DNA of 61,910 bases from Chitinophagaceae bacterium (GCA_003168265.1 PMSV01000014.1:1-61910); one strand, 5' to 3'; counted from the first letter of the stretch, positions 42,680 through 51,990 are shown. Translations and numbers: made by a program. Notes: generated from the sequence alone by a model not told the origin.

Positions 42680-43714
42680 TCAGAGCGAATAATTTGTTCC
42701 TGCCCCCACGCCGTATTTGACAATATGTTTTTCTTTGTTCAGGTGTGTGAGTATTTTTTTAACGGTTGGAAGAAGGATTCCCAGTTTTTGGGATATTTCA
42801 CCGGATTTAGCGCCAGGATGATTTTCAATATAGTGATAAATGGCTCTTTCTCTAGGTCCCAGTTTGGCAATATCTCCCGCCTGCGACAATTTGGTCATCA
42901 ATTGTGCGCTGATATTGTTTAAGCAACCGATGAAAAATTGCACCCAATTGTATATATTTTCACCTGGTCTTTGGCGTTGAGACTCCATTAGTTCCCGGTA
43001 ATATTCGGCTTTCCTTCTTTCAATTTCATGTTCAAAACTTACATACTGGACCCATTTATACCCACTTTGTAATAAAAGTAAAGAAGCAATAAGCCTGCTC
43101 ATGCGGCCATTACCATCCTGGAAAGGATGAATGCTCACAAAGTCATAAGAAAAGAGAGCACATTTAACGATGGGATGCGTTTCCTTATCAGCATGCCACC
43201 AATCAATAAGTGACCGCATTGCATCTTCTGTTGCATAGCCTGGGACCGTGGTTTGGAATATTATTTGTTTGCTGCCATCCAGTCTGGTTGCTTCAACTGC
43301 ATTGCTGTGTTGTTTGTAATTTCCACGATGCCACTCGTCCTTCTGGCTGTATTTCATTAGAATATTATGCAGGTTTTTAATTGTATTCTCAGATATTGCC
43401 ATGTCTGGATAGGATTCGGAAATCAGATCGAGAACAGCAAAGTAGCCGGCCACCTCTTGTGAATCCCGGTCTTCAAGGTTGGAAATGCTCAGACTGTCGA
43501 TCAGGGCTTTAACTTCATCATCAGACATTTTAGAGCCTTCTATTCGAGTGGAAGCTCCAACGCTCCGGACTGTAGCGATGGATTTTAGTTGTTTCAGACT
43601 CTGGCCTTCGCGTTTTTCAATAGTTGTCCAGGTAGCATCGAAGCGATCTAAAGTGCTGATTGCCTGAATGAGTCCCCAATCCGGTTCAAGTTCAAAGCTA
43701 TAAACCTTGTTCAT
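42680..43714 (-). CDS. Fic-domain AMPylase (class II) with winged helix
   Basis: 344 residues. The Fic core HPFQDGNGRMSR (196-207) binds Mg-ATP, and Fic enzymes transfer AMP to Tyr/Ser/Thr of target proteins. The N-terminal inhibitory helix motif is present as S55-T-R-I-E59-G (S-x-x-x-E-G), so activity is self-restrained. The C-terminus (about 290-344) has a winged helix: PGAKSGEISQKLGILLPTVK and ILTHLNKEKHIVKYG. An array of seven TAT(C/T)CG hexamers lies 20 to 96 bases upstream of its start. Confidence 0.9.
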   Translation of the reverse strand: MNKVYSFELEPDWGLIQAISTLDRFDATWTTIEKREGQSLKQLKSIATVRSVGASTRIEGSKMSDDEVKALIDSLSISNLEDRDSQEVAGYFAVLDLISESYPDMAISENTIKNLHNILMKYSQKDEWHRGNYKQHSNAVEATRLDGSKQIIFQTTVPGYATEDAMRSLIDWWHADKETHPIVKCALFSYDFVSIHPFQDGNGRMSRLIASLLLLQSGYKWVQYVSFEHEIERRKAEYYRELMESQRQRPGENIYNWVQFFIGCLNNISAQLMTKLSQAGDIAKLGPRERAIYHYIENHPGAKSGEISQKLGILLPTVKKILTHLNKEKHIVKYGVGAGTNYSL

Positions 43715-43734
43715 AAGGTGAAATTAGGAATTCT

Positions 43735-43810
43735 TATCCGATTTTATTCGATTATATCCGAAAATTATCCGAAAATTATTAAAATATCCGATTTTATCCG
43801 ATTATATTCG
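43735..43810. promoter_or_regulatory. Seven phased TAT(C/T)CG repeats upstream of fic
   Basis: Hexamers start at 43735, 43745, 43755, 43766, 43785, 43795 and 43805; five are TATCCG and two TATTCG. Steps are 10, 10, 11, 19, 10 and 10 bases, nearly one helical turn each, so all face one side of DNA. They fill the 100 bases before the fic start and probably hold its promoter. The winged helix of the Fic protein is a candidate binder. 43811-44079 otherwise holds only a CTTGGCT/AGCCAAG hairpin near 44018-44039. Confidence 0.8.
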
Positions 43811-44079
43811 ATTTTCGCATGATTATTCCTGCCATCTATTGGAGCGGGGTGGCAAAAAATGCAAAAGTCCGACCGAGGAGAATGACCACGAATAAGAATA
43901 TTTAGAGGATTGTAGAATAAATGCCATTCAAGGGTAGAAACTTATTGACCCGAGTTTTTCCAAAGTTGAGAAAACCAAATATTTGAGCAATTGCATTGGG
44001 ATAATCTGTTTGGCATGGCTTGGCTTAAAAAGCAGCCAAGGGTCAGACTGAATAGTGTCAATCACATATTGACCGCCTC

Positions 44080-45948
44080 CTAAACCATTGAATATTTTTC
44101 CAATAAAAAATATGGATCTTTCTTAAACCTTATCCAATCCTCTGTTACTTTTTTACCTAGTTCCTGTATTTCCGCCAGCTTATCACTGGGAATTTCCAGC
44201 CTTCCATCCTCCACCTCCCGAAGCAGGGAAAGTATATACTCCAATGTGTTTGCACAAGTCGTAAACTGGCCGGTGGCCACGATCTTTTTCAGCATCTCAT
44301 CTTTTTTATTCTGCTGATCAAACCAGAGTGTGGTTCCCATATTCCTGGCGTCTTCTGCGATGGGGTTCAAACGGTCAACGCCTTCCAACAAGAGAGCCCT
44401 GTCCTCGGTCCGGGCATTCCAGTTCAGTTTATGGTCGAAGCGGTACTGGCGGTTGGAACGATTAAAAGTGCTCAGCTCATAAATCACATTGAACATTCTT
44501 CTATTATTGAATTTGCAGTTGTCGTAAAACATTTCATAGATCAGACGGCGGGTATTTTTGAGGTTTACATCCATGCTGAGTGTAATCAGCGATGCACCCC
44601 TGGCTTTGATCATTTGTTCGATCGAGCCGATTCGTGTATCAGTAAGATAGGCGGAGAGTCTGGCGATGGTTTCTTTTGAAAAATTATTGTTTAGCTTCAA
44701 TTGGTTCAGCAGCTCGGTGATATCATCTGAGGGAAGCTGTCTTTTGAAAAAAAGCCTGATAACCGAAGACCTGTTGAGGTAAAATAGCAAAACTGCAATG
44801 ATCGCCGAAATGGTAAAAAATATACCGCCAAGCAGGAAGGCCGAATCCCTTAGATAAATATTCGGAGTTGCAGCAATTGTGATTAGGCAGGCCAGGAGGA
44901 TCAGGATCGAAGCCATCCAGCCGATGCGGATCCGGCGCATATAAAGCCCGAACTTGTCCAGATAATAGGAAAAATTGCGTTTTCGCCATTCAGGTTCTTC
45001 CAGGACAGGCACTGGTTCATAGGGATCCATAAAATAGCTGGTCACATCGGAAACGAGGATCAGGTCGAATGCGTATGGCTTCTCCCTGTTGTCAGCAAGC
45101 ATGGAGCTGTACAAACCCTGGTTATCCGTAATGCCTCCGTCCATGAAACCAACTCTCTGGTTTTTCGGCAGCCACTGCTTAGTCTCGTCATATTCTGCAA
45201 TAAGCATTGAATCGTTCAGTTCATCGAGATTAAGCTGGTGATCTGGCGAATCATTATAAGTGAAATCATGGGGGAAATCGATAGGCTCGAATCCGGCCGG
45301 GAAACAGGACGAAGCGGCCAGGATATCTGCCAGTTTAATTTTACGATAGGCACGGTTATTAGCCTTGTCGAGATAAAGGTATTCACTCCCGAGTTTCACG
45401 TGATGCATGTTGTTGGAATCTGACTGGAAACGAAAACTCATCCCCTTGTAAAAGTCGGTGGAATTAAAACATACCGCGCACTGTCCTTGCCCGGGAGGCT
45501 CATCAAAAATGGAGAAATTGCCTTTTTTGAAAAGAAGCTCATCATAGGCTTTGGCAAAGGCATTGATCATATTGCGTTGTTTCACGCCTCCTTCCCATGC
45601 TTTATCATCGTTCAGGATACTGAGCGCCTTGCCAAGCAGATCCTGTTCTCCCATCAGATTCATCAGGTCCTTGTAGACCATTGGAAAATTCTTTCCTTCC
45701 CGGATATATTTTGAATAAAGAGCAGCAGGGAAAGTGCCTCCGGATGTGGAGGATACAAAACAAACATTGTCCAGGTAGGTCCCGCTTCCATCACTTTTTC
45801 TGAGCTGGTGCAGGTAGGACATCGCGCCGAGACTATAACTCGCTGCGCGAAATCCACCACCGGAGAGCGAGAGAGCGATCCTTCGAAAAGGGCTGGGGAG
45901 AACCGATTTAACAGGATCGGGATTTGCAGGAACTTCGGTCATGGTCAA
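44080..45948 (-). CDS. Patatin-like phospholipase with internal membrane helices
   Basis: 622 residues. The oxyanion SGGGFR (29-34), nucleophile Ser69 in SSTSGGTF and Asp-Gly in GFMDGGITDNQGLY give the Ser-Asp dyad of patatin lipases. After the catalytic half there are two membrane helices (about 340-395; SILILLACLITIAATPNIY and FTISAIIAVLLFYL) and a 200-residue soluble tail. This is longer than simple patatins and is anchored to the membrane. It should cleave acyl chains from phospholipids. No regulator or CBASS-type cyclase is adjacent, so it is not obviously part of an abortive-infection system. Confidence 0.87.
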   Translation of the reverse strand: MTMTEVPANPDPVKSVLPSPFRRIALSLSGGGFRAASYSLGAMSYLHQLRKSDGSGTYLDNVCFVSSTSGGTFPAALYSKYIREGKNFPMVYKDLMNLMGEQDLLGKALSILNDDKAWEGGVKQRNMINAFAKAYDELLFKKGNFSIFDEPPGQGQCAVCFNSTDFYKGMSFRFQSDSNNMHHVKLGSEYLYLDKANNRAYRKIKLADILAASSCFPAGFEPIDFPHDFTYNDSPDHQLNLDELNDSMLIAEYDETKQWLPKNQRVGFMDGGITDNQGLYSSMLADNREKPYAFDLILVSDVTSYFMDPYEPVPVLEEPEWRKRNFSYYLDKFGLYMRRIRIGWMASILILLACLITIAATPNIYLRDSAFLLGGIFFTISAIIAVLLFYLNRSSVIRLFFKRQLPSDDITELLNQLKLNNNFSKETIARLSAYLTDTRIGSIEQMIKARGASLITLSMDVNLKNTRRLIYEMFYDNCKFNNRRMFNVIYELSTFNRSNRQYRFDHKLNWNARTEDRALLLEGVDRLNPIAEDARNMGTTLWFDQQNKKDEMLKKIVATGQFTTCANTLEYILSLLREVEDGRLEIPSDKLAEIQELGKKVTEDWIRFKKDPYFLLEKYSMV

Positions 45949-45990
45949 ATTTTAGTGCCCAAAATAAATCTTTTACGGTATTAAAAAACA

Positions 45991-46010
45991 GGGGTTTCCC
46001 CGTTTTTTTT
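45991..46010. terminator. Bidirectional hairpin terminator
   Basis: GGGG TTT CCCC (45991-46001) is followed on the + strand by G and eight T, and on the - strand by TGTTTTTT. It sits between two divergent genes. Confidence 0.6.
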
Positions 46011-46203
46011 ATTGGGAAGGGCCTTGATTGGGACTGCTAATTACATATTGTGCACTATCCGAAGGTTCAAACTGCAGGTTGATAAGCCTGCGGCGGCAGC
46101 GAATTATCTTGCATATATTAGCCCTTTTCTTACGCTGATCCGTCTTAAATGGTAAGAGCCCATTGCATCGTTACTCCTTATGATCGACCCTTAACCGATC
46201 GTC

Positions 46204-46503
46204 ATGACCGAACTGGTTCATTTTTCAATTGACTGGGCCTGGATCTTATTCTTTGCGCTGGCCGTCTGGTTCTATTTTTCGGCGCGGAGGTTGACCGGGC
46301 TTGTCAGTAAACATTTCCAGATGCCTTTGAAAAAGGATTTTTTAGGGATTGCAAAGGATGAATGGATCCATTCCGCACTATGGATCGATTTGATGCAGGG
46401 GAGCCCCTTGAAATCGCTGGTCAGGGCCAAGGACAGTATGCTTATCTCTTTGATCCTGGGAATTCTGACTTTCGTTATAAAACTGATTCTGAAATTCTAC
46501 TAG
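46204..46503 (+). CDS. 99-aa protein with two membrane segments
   Basis: Residues 8-28 (SIDWAWILFFALAVWFYFSA) and about 80-97 (SLILGILTFVIKLILKFY) are hydrophobic; the middle is polar. No family recognised. It converges with the oxidoreductase gene five bases away. Confidence 0.5.
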   Translation: MTELVHFSIDWAWILFFALAVWFYFSARRLTGLVSKHFQMPLKKDFLGIAKDEWIHSALWIDLMQGSPLKSLVRAKDSMLISLILGILTFVIKLILKFY

Positions 46504-46508
46504 CCCGC

Positions 46509-47480
46509 TCAGATCACCACCACCAACCTCTTCCCATCTGTAACTTCCATATCCCATAGTCTTTCAATATCAGTAAGCGGGATCGCTTCGGTCTCCAATT
46601 TTATCTTCCCTTCTGCCGCGAGTTGAAAGATTTCCGGAATGATCTCCTTGAACAAAAGGCCCATCTCCTCCATGGACCAACTGCCAAGACCGGAGCCCGA
46701 CAATTGAAGATCCACGCTTCTCAGATTTTCTGCCGATAATTGAATCCTGTCTCCCGCCATGGCCCCTATGGAAATATAGCGCATCCTATGTGTAATGGCG
46801 CCAGCTCCCTTAAGAGAAGTCATAATTAATTCGGCGCTATGCCCCCACAAATAGTCGATAATAATGTCAATGGGTGTTTGGCTATGGATCCTCTTTATTT
46901 GAGCGACGAAGGCTTCATCTTCCTGTTTTAAGGAGACCGTTTCATCGGCGCCGAGGGCGATCAGGGATTGCAATACCCGCTCATTGCGGCCGGTAACAAT
47001 AATTCTCTTAGCGCCATAATGCTTCGCAATCTGCACGGCAATCTTTCCGGTAAAGCCCGTTGCGCCATTGATCAAAACGGTATCTCCCGCTTTCATCCCT
47101 GCGCGGAAGCGCAGGGCCATAGCCGAACCCGCAACAGCGTTGGGCAAGGCCGCTGCGGTTAAATCATTGATCGCATCCGGCAATTTTACAATTGTTCTTT
47201 TATCGATAGTGGCTTTTTCGGCGATCATGCCGCTGACACCCATTGCGTAGACCCTCGTTCCGTCAGCGAGCAAGCCGACACCATCGCCGCCGATAACCCT
47301 TGCCATGCTTAAATCGCCCTTTGTTGAATAATGTTTTCCACTGGCCCTTGATTTATCAATATTTTTAATGGCGGCAGCCTTGACGCTGATCAGGAGCTCA
47401 TCCTCGTTCTGTACTGTCGGCTCCGGAAACTCTGTATATTGGGGCATTTCGCCTCTTTGAAAAATAACTGCTGCTTTCAT
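46509..47480 (-). CDS. Zinc-free quinone oxidoreductase-like dehydrogenase
   Basis: About 323 residues of the MDR superfamily: MKAAVIFQRGEMPQYTEF, the GGDGVGLLADGTRVYAMG segment, the Rossmann motif INGATGFTGKIAVQIAKHYG with RIIVTGRNERVLQ, and C-terminal PLTDIERLWD. It lacks the CGxC-type structural zinc cluster, so it is of the NAD(P)H:quinone reductase type, which reduces quinones or enones with NADPH. The ATG at 47480 is used (MKAAVIF); an upstream in-frame ATG would add ten residues. Confidence 0.85.
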   Translation of the reverse strand: MKAAVIFQRGEMPQYTEFPEPTVQNEDELLISVKAAAIKNIDKSRASGKHYSTKGDLSMARVIGGDGVGLLADGTRVYAMGVSGMIAEKATIDKRTIVKLPDAINDLTAAALPNAVAGSAMALRFRAGMKAGDTVLINGATGFTGKIAVQIAKHYGAKRIIVTGRNERVLQSLIALGADETVSLKQEDEAFVAQIKRIHSQTPIDIIIDYLWGHSAELIMTSLKGAGAITHRMRYISIGAMAGDRIQLSAENLRSVDLQLSGSGLGSWSMEEMGLLFKEIIPEIFQLAAEGKIKLETEAIPLTDIERLWDMEVTDGKRLVVVI

Positions 47481-47617
47481 TGGTGATTGTTTGTGAGACA
47501 AAATTACCATGCCGTTGCCGAGCGAACGATAACATATGTTAATTAAGGATGGGAACCTTTCTGATTACGGGAATTATTCTATTTCCCTTGCAAATTCTGG
47601 CTTTGGTCGGATATGTA

Positions 47618-47935
47618 TCAGGCATGAGCTGATTGTTTTGTACTCGGCAACCTAAAACGCCGGATGACCGAGCGCTTAATCTTCTTTTCGGCATACCAAA
47701 GCTCATAGTTGGTTTGTAGATTGGTCCAGAAAGTGGCGCTATTTCCAAAAGCTGCTGATAGTTTGACAGCCAATTCCGGGCTAATTCCAGCCCGCTCATT
47801 AACAACTGCGGACAAATTGGCCCTGGTCATACCAAGGCCCTTGGATAGTTCGGTAATGCTGAGGTTGCGTTCTTTCATGAACAGTTCATGAAGAATAGTC
47901 CCTGGATGGGCGGGGGGTAAGGCTCTTTTCAACAT
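47618..47935 (-). CDS. higA: HigA-type antitoxin
   Basis: A 105-residue XRE antitoxin of the HigA family: LPPAHPGTILHELFMKERNL, LSITELSKGLGMTRANLSAV, then LAVKLSAAFGNSATFWTNLQ and NYELWYAEK. It binds HigB and represses the operon. It lies 15 bases downstream of the toxin gene, the higB-higA order typical of the type. A palindrome upstream of higB is the likely operator. Confidence 0.9.
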   Translation of the reverse strand: MLKRALPPAHPGTILHELFMKERNLSITELSKGLGMTRANLSAVVNERAGISPELAVKLSAAFGNSATFWTNLQTNYELWYAEKKIKRSVIRRFRLPSTKQSAHA

Positions 47936-47950
47936 AGTATTTCCTCCTGT

Positions 47951-48229
47951 TTAATGATAATCAACATAATCGATGTCAAAAATGTCACCCTTGTAATACC
48001 GAAATACAATCCGATAGTTCGGGCTGACTTTAATGGACCAAAATCCAGCATAATTACCCGTCAAACGATGCACACCACCACCAATAGCTATGATATCCTG
48101 CTCAGAAGCTACCGCATCAAGTGCGTCGAGAAACAAAGCAATTTTCGGTACGTATTGGGTGGGGAGTTTTGAACCATTCCCTTTCTCGTAAAAAAGCCTC
48201 AATCCCTTATTAGTGATCGTCTTTATCAT
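47951..48229 (-). CDS. higB: HigB-type RelE-family mRNA interferase
   Basis: The 92-residue product (start MIKTITNKGLRLFYEKGN) has the HigB core: KLPTQYVPKIALFLDALDAV, IAIGGGVHRLTGNYAGFWSI and KVSPNYRIVFRYYKGDIFDI. It cleaves mRNA on the ribosome. The C-terminal basic/aromatic residues are in place. The ATG at 48229 is better supported than the upstream codon at 48271. Confidence 0.9.
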   Translation of the reverse strand: MIKTITNKGLRLFYEKGNGSKLPTQYVPKIALFLDALDAVASEQDIIAIGGGVHRLTGNYAGFWSIKVSPNYRIVFRYYKGDIFDIDYVDYH

Positions 48230-48251
48230 GCAATCGTCTGTTGTTCTAACC

Positions 48252-48269
48252 CGTATCGCGTATCGATAC
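48252..48269. promoter_or_regulatory. higBA operator candidate
   Basis: GTATCGATAC (48260-48269) is a perfect palindrome, and GTATCG recurs eight bases before it (48253). It lies 31 bases upstream of the higB start, where HigA normally binds. Confidence 0.6.
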
Positions 48270-48402
48270 ACGATTCAGTTTCAAATATAATAATTATTTC
48301 TGAAAAACGAGTATATAAGTATCCTAATATTCGGAGATCTCCAAAACATCCATACTCAACCCGATTTTACCGATCTTTGTCCCCATCTCTAGACATGGAA
48401 GT

Positions 48403-49380
48403 TTGCATTATTTCAAAATACCTATAAATTTTCTGGTTTATGCATGGCCTTTGCTGGCCTGCCTTCAATCTGTTGCCCAGGATACCCATTATGCCCAGGT
48501 CCAGGACATGAAACTCTGGTTCAATCCTGCACTCAAGACCGACCGGAAAGCAAGGGGGCAGGTCCATTACAGGAATGTTCAATACCCCGGACTCATCGAC
48601 TATAGCAGCAAGGCTTTTGACATCGACCTGCCGATGGACAACAGCGATGATCCGGATGAAGAAAATGTAAAATTCGCCAATCTTACTATCGGCCTCAATT
48701 TGGACAATGGAGGCGGTCTTAATTCCTCCAGCGTCATGGCGGATTTTTCCTATGCCTTGCCTCTTAACTATGACAATACCTACCTGGCCCTGGGTTTCCA
48801 GGCCGCCTATGATTTCAGCAGCCTCATGGCCCCGGGCTATAATTTTTTTCCCAAAGGCTTCGACCGCTATGGACCCGTAGGTGCAGCCATGCTGGCCGAC
48901 CCGGACCAGACCGGCTACACCCTCCAATATTTCAACGGTGGGGCTGGGCTCGCGCTCTTTCACAATGGAGAAAAAAGCCAGTGGTACATGGGGCTATCCG
49001 CCCGTCACCTCAACCAGCCCGTAACCGAATCCTTCGATTCAGTTCCCTATCGTTTAGCCATCAGTTATGGCGCCCAGTTCGGTCTTACCACAACGATCAA
49101 CAGCCATGCTTCCATCGGTGCTTACGCCTTCTTCAACTGGCAGGGCGGGATATATGAACACCTGATCGCAGCAGTCTATAACAGGATCCCCGAAGACAGT
49201 GCTGAGTTCATGTATTCCTTCGGCCTGAACTGGAAGATCAATGACGCCATCATGCCCAATGTCGGGGTGAAATTTAGTAAGAACAGGTTCTTTTTCTACT
49301 ACGAGATCAATCCACCGGGAACGGAAGCATTCAACTATTCACGCAGAGCCTATGACCTGACCTTTAGAAGGGATTTTTAA
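48403..49380 (+). CDS. PorP/SprF-family outer-membrane protein
   Basis: The 325-residue protein has a signal peptide (PLLACLQSVAQ) and the family opening DTHYAQVQDMKLWFNPALKT, with later GLSARHLNQPVTESFDS and an aromatic C-terminal end FRRDF. PorP/SprF proteins work with type IX secretion and gliding machinery in Bacteroidota, and several copies per genome are usual. A TTG at 48403 is the only in-frame start near the signal peptide. It is followed by an exported esterase gene. Confidence 0.8.
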   Translation: MHYFKIPINFLVYAWPLLACLQSVAQDTHYAQVQDMKLWFNPALKTDRKARGQVHYRNVQYPGLIDYSSKAFDIDLPMDNSDDPDEENVKFANLTIGLNLDNGGGLNSSSVMADFSYALPLNYDNTYLALGFQAAYDFSSLMAPGYNFFPKGFDRYGPVGAAMLADPDQTGYTLQYFNGGAGLALFHNGEKSQWYMGLSARHLNQPVTESFDSVPYRLAISYGAQFGLTTTINSHASIGAYAFFNWQGGIYEHLIAAVYNRIPEDSAEFMYSFGLNWKINDAIMPNVGVKFSKNRFFFYYEINPPGTEAFNYSRRAYDLTFRRDF

Positions 49381-49425
49381 GTCTTCATTGTAACATAATT
49401 TTAAAGCCAACGTCTAATCAAAAAC

Positions 49426-50400
49426 ATGAAATTTCTTTGTTATATAATTTGCTTCACATTTGCCTTCCAGGATCAAATTTCTGCCCAGCAGTCCGCTCAA
49501 AAATATACCCGTCAAACCGATTACCTGCTATCCCTGCCGGATGGATATAATGCTGACACTGTTAAAAGATGGCCTCTGATGATCTTCCTTCATGGCAGCG
49601 GAGAATGCGGTGATGATTTGGAGAAAGTAAAAGTGAATGGCCCTCCGAAATTAATAGCTCATGGAAAAAAATTCTCCTTCATCGTCGTTTCCCCGCAGGC
49701 AAAGGAGGACGATAAGGGATGGGAGCCGGATCATTTATATCATTTCCTGAAATATATAAAGAAGGCCTACCGGGTTGACCCGGATCGCATTTATCTGACC
49801 GGCCTGAGCATGGGTGGTTTTGGGACCTGGGCTCTTGCGATTGATCATCCTGAAGAATTTGCAGCCATTGTTCCCATTTGCGGTGGGGGAGACACTTCGA
49901 AGGCCTGGCGCCTGCGATATACCCCGGTATGGTGTTTCCATGGGGCTCTGGACAATATTGTACCTGTTGCAAAGGATGAACAGATGGTAAACGCTTTAAG
50001 AAATTATAATCCTTCAATAAGGTTTACGGTATATCCGGATGCCAATCACAATAGCTGGGAAAAAGCCTATGCAACAGACAGCCTATATGACTGGTTGCTT
50101 GCACAAAAGAAATTTGCTTACAAGGAAGTGAAAGCGGATCCTAAACTGATGTATGCCTATGAAGGTGTTTTCAAAGGCGCTTCCGGCGACACAATTAAGA
50201 TATACACCGACTCCGCCGGTCTGCATGCCAAAACCTCCGACAATACTTATTTACTGAAACTTCAGGGAGGAGATACCTTTTTTATATTTGAAAATGTGTT
50301 TGTCGACCTCAGATTCAACCGCGATGAAAAAGGCGCGATTGATTCATTTACTGTTTTTGAAGAAAGCAAAACCATTTACAGGCGAGTTCACACCAGGTGA
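49426..50400 (+). CDS. Exported dienelactone-hydrolase/PHB-depolymerase-like esterase
   Basis: 324 residues with a signal peptide, LMIFLHGSGECGDD (oxyanion), nucleophile elbow LTGLSMGGFGTWA, acid Asp in CFHGALDNIVP and His in PDANHNSWEKA. This set is typical of prolyl-oligopeptidase-like/feruloyl-esterase hydrolases. After about residue 230 there is a small beta-rich C-terminal extension. It probably acts on periplasmic or outer-membrane ester substrates; substrate unknown. It converges with and overlaps by 13 bases the small gene on the other strand. Confidence 0.82.
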   Translation: MKFLCYIICFTFAFQDQISAQQSAQKYTRQTDYLLSLPDGYNADTVKRWPLMIFLHGSGECGDDLEKVKVNGPPKLIAHGKKFSFIVVSPQAKEDDKGWEPDHLYHFLKYIKKAYRVDPDRIYLTGLSMGGFGTWALAIDHPEEFAAIVPICGGGDTSKAWRLRYTPVWCFHGALDNIVPVAKDEQMVNALRNYNPSIRFTVYPDANHNSWEKAYATDSLYDWLLAQKKFAYKEVKADPKLMYAYEGVFKGASGDTIKIYTDSAGLHAKTSDNTYLLKLQGGDTFFIFENVFVDLRFNRDEKGAIDSFTVFEESKTIYRRVHTR

Positions 50401-50588
50401 ACTCCCGGCTGCAGAATATACCTGATAAAAAGCGAAACGATCACCATGATCAGGCAGGTATCCGACCAGATCAATGCATTGATCCTTTTTTCCTCGTCTC
50501 GGCGGGTTCCGGCAAATAACCGGAAAAGGACTGTGAGTGAGGCAAAGCATACCCACATGAATTTGAAGAACAAATCGATGTAGAACAT
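50388..50588 (-). CDS. 66-aa membrane protein
   Basis: Two hydrophobic segments: MFYIDLFFKFMWVCFASLTV and CLIMVIVSLFIRYILQPG, with basic residues between. No family recognised. It ends inside the esterase gene on the other strand. Confidence 0.5.
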   Translation of the reverse strand: MFYIDLFFKFMWVCFASLTVLFRLFAGTRRDEEKRINALIWSDTCLIMVIVSLFIRYILQPGVHLV

Positions 50589-50680
50589 TCGGTTAGCGTC
50601 TGGAAGGCAATTTATAAAAAAAATTGGATTTGAACCTTTATCTATGCAATTTTGCCCGGAAAAAAATTTGCGGGAAAAAT

Positions 50681-51394
50681 ATGAGCCGATTTCTTATTTT
50701 TAGAGATCAAGGCCGCTTCTGCATGAGTCATATATTTTTTTGTCTTTCTACAGGAGTATGTTTCTTATTTGTTTCCTGCGTTCCCACAAAAACCGCTTCG
50801 GTAAAAGCTTCGGTGGATTGGGCAAATTCAAAGAATAAAGACAATTCACAGTATATATATAATTCCAAGATTGGAAAGAATATAGTGATAACAGAGGAGT
50901 TCCCCACTATGGAAACACCAAGCAGTCCCGAAGCTGAAGTACCCATTCAAAATGCTGATCTGATTCCCGAAGATCATTCAGGGGAAAGCTATATCGGGCT
51001 GAAATATGGATTGGAATTTATCACCAAGGGAGCAAAGGATCCCGCAGGAGGAAGTTTTAGTCTCAATTATCTGGAAGTCCCTCTGGATGCATTGTATCAT
51101 TATCCGATCGGGCCTGGCGGTTTATATGGCGGATTAGGCCCCTATTTTGCCTATGGTGTAGGAGGGAAGTCTGGCACCCAAAACAGCTTTGGAGAAAATG
51201 CCGGTGGCTATAAAAGGTTTGACGCCGGAGCCAACTTCATTCTCGGCTACAAAATGGACATGGGCCTTTCGCTTGATTTTTCTTATGATCTCGGCCTGGT
51301 AAATGCTTCTTACCCAAGCCAGGATATTTCATCACACAACAGGTGCTTTAGCATCAATGTCGGTTATCAGATAGGAAAGTTCTTTGCAAAATAG
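50681..51394 (+). CDS. Outer-membrane beta-barrel lipoprotein, paralog of 58984-59691
   Basis: 237 residues from MSRFLIFRDQGRF; lipobox-like VSC, then barrel strands. Its sequence SFSLNYLEVPLDALYHYPIG, YGGLGPYFAYGVGGK and FDAGANFILGYKMDMG matches the gene at 58984, which has NYLEVPIYGLYKY, AGIGPYGAYGIGGK and WDAGLTFEAGYQYKP. Aligning the two N-termini (SRF-x5-QG) supports the start at 50681 over 50624 or 50723. It belongs to the PorT/OMP_b-brl_2-like small barrels. Confidence 0.75.
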   Translation: MSRFLIFRDQGRFCMSHIFFCLSTGVCFLFVSCVPTKTASVKASVDWANSKNKDNSQYIYNSKIGKNIVITEEFPTMETPSSPEAEVPIQNADLIPEDHSGESYIGLKYGLEFITKGAKDPAGGSFSLNYLEVPLDALYHYPIGPGGLYGGLGPYFAYGVGGKSGTQNSFGENAGGYKRFDAGANFILGYKMDMGLSLDFSYDLGLVNASYPSQDISSHNRCFSINVGYQIGKFFAK

Positions 51395-51455
51395 AGTGCT
51401 TCACATCTTCCAGTTTCTATAATTCCAGAACAAGTTGGAACACGGACTGAAAACA

Positions 51456-51653
51456 TTATTTTTCAATCTTAATAATGCTATCGCCTTTTAGTTTGGCTCC
51501 GTATTCTCCCGCCGTGAAAACCCAAATGTTCTTTTTCATCAATGAAGGATCTTGATTTGCAGTAATAAACTCCCCATGCATAACTATATTGGTCGGCATA
51601 TGAACATAAACATACCCAATACCTATATATTTAGATATTTGCGAAGCAGTCAT
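51456..51653 (-). CDS. 65-aa orphan protein, paralog of 1858-2055
   Basis: MTASQISKYIGIGYVYVHMP, then TNIVMHGEFITANQDPSL and a C-terminal half ending KLKGDSIIKIEK. It has the same length and start as the copy at 1858, 49.6 kb away on the other strand. The shared residues span the whole protein. It has no neighbour in its own orientation. Confidence 0.7.
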   Translation of the reverse strand: MTASQISKYIGIGYVYVHMPTNIVMHGEFITANQDPSLMKKNIWVFTAGEYGAKLKGDSIIKIEK

Positions 51654-51699
51654 TGGCTTTGGTTATTTAAACAATGTGTGAATTATGCAAATTAAAAGA

Positions 51700-51810
51700 T
51701 AAGTTTTGTAACTTATTACAAACCACAAATAATACATTTAATCGGTAATTCGAATGAAGAATTCGATGTTCTAAAGGGGCAGGCTTTTTATCCAGCCCCT
51801 TATTTTTTTT
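51700..51810 (+). ncRNA. Candidate short RNA ending in a strong terminator
   Basis: AAGGGGC (51774-51780) pairs with GCCCCTT (51795-51801) and is followed by A and eight T, a textbook terminator on the + strand. No + strand gene precedes it: the last ends at 51394, and the interval contains a minus-strand gene. A promoter-like TAAGTTTTG lies near 51704, and a CGAAT/ATTCG hairpin at about 51751-51765. This predicts a transcript of roughly 90-110 bases with two stems. Confidence 0.5.
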
Positions 51811-51990
51811 AAATTTATGTAACGTTGAGATAACGAAAAAGAAGCTATCACTAGCCTGACCGTACAATAAACTCTGAGATGTTTATACATTAATATATCA
51901 AACTAAAAATTATCGAAAGAATTATTAACAAGAGTACATGTTGGTTTACCTGATATTCTTGTATTTAGCTCATTTTTGTACCTTTACCGA

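Noticed and set aside
44080-45948. CBASS-type patatin effector
   Set aside because: No cyclase, Cap2/Cap3 or NucC-type neighbours are present, and the protein has internal membrane helices.
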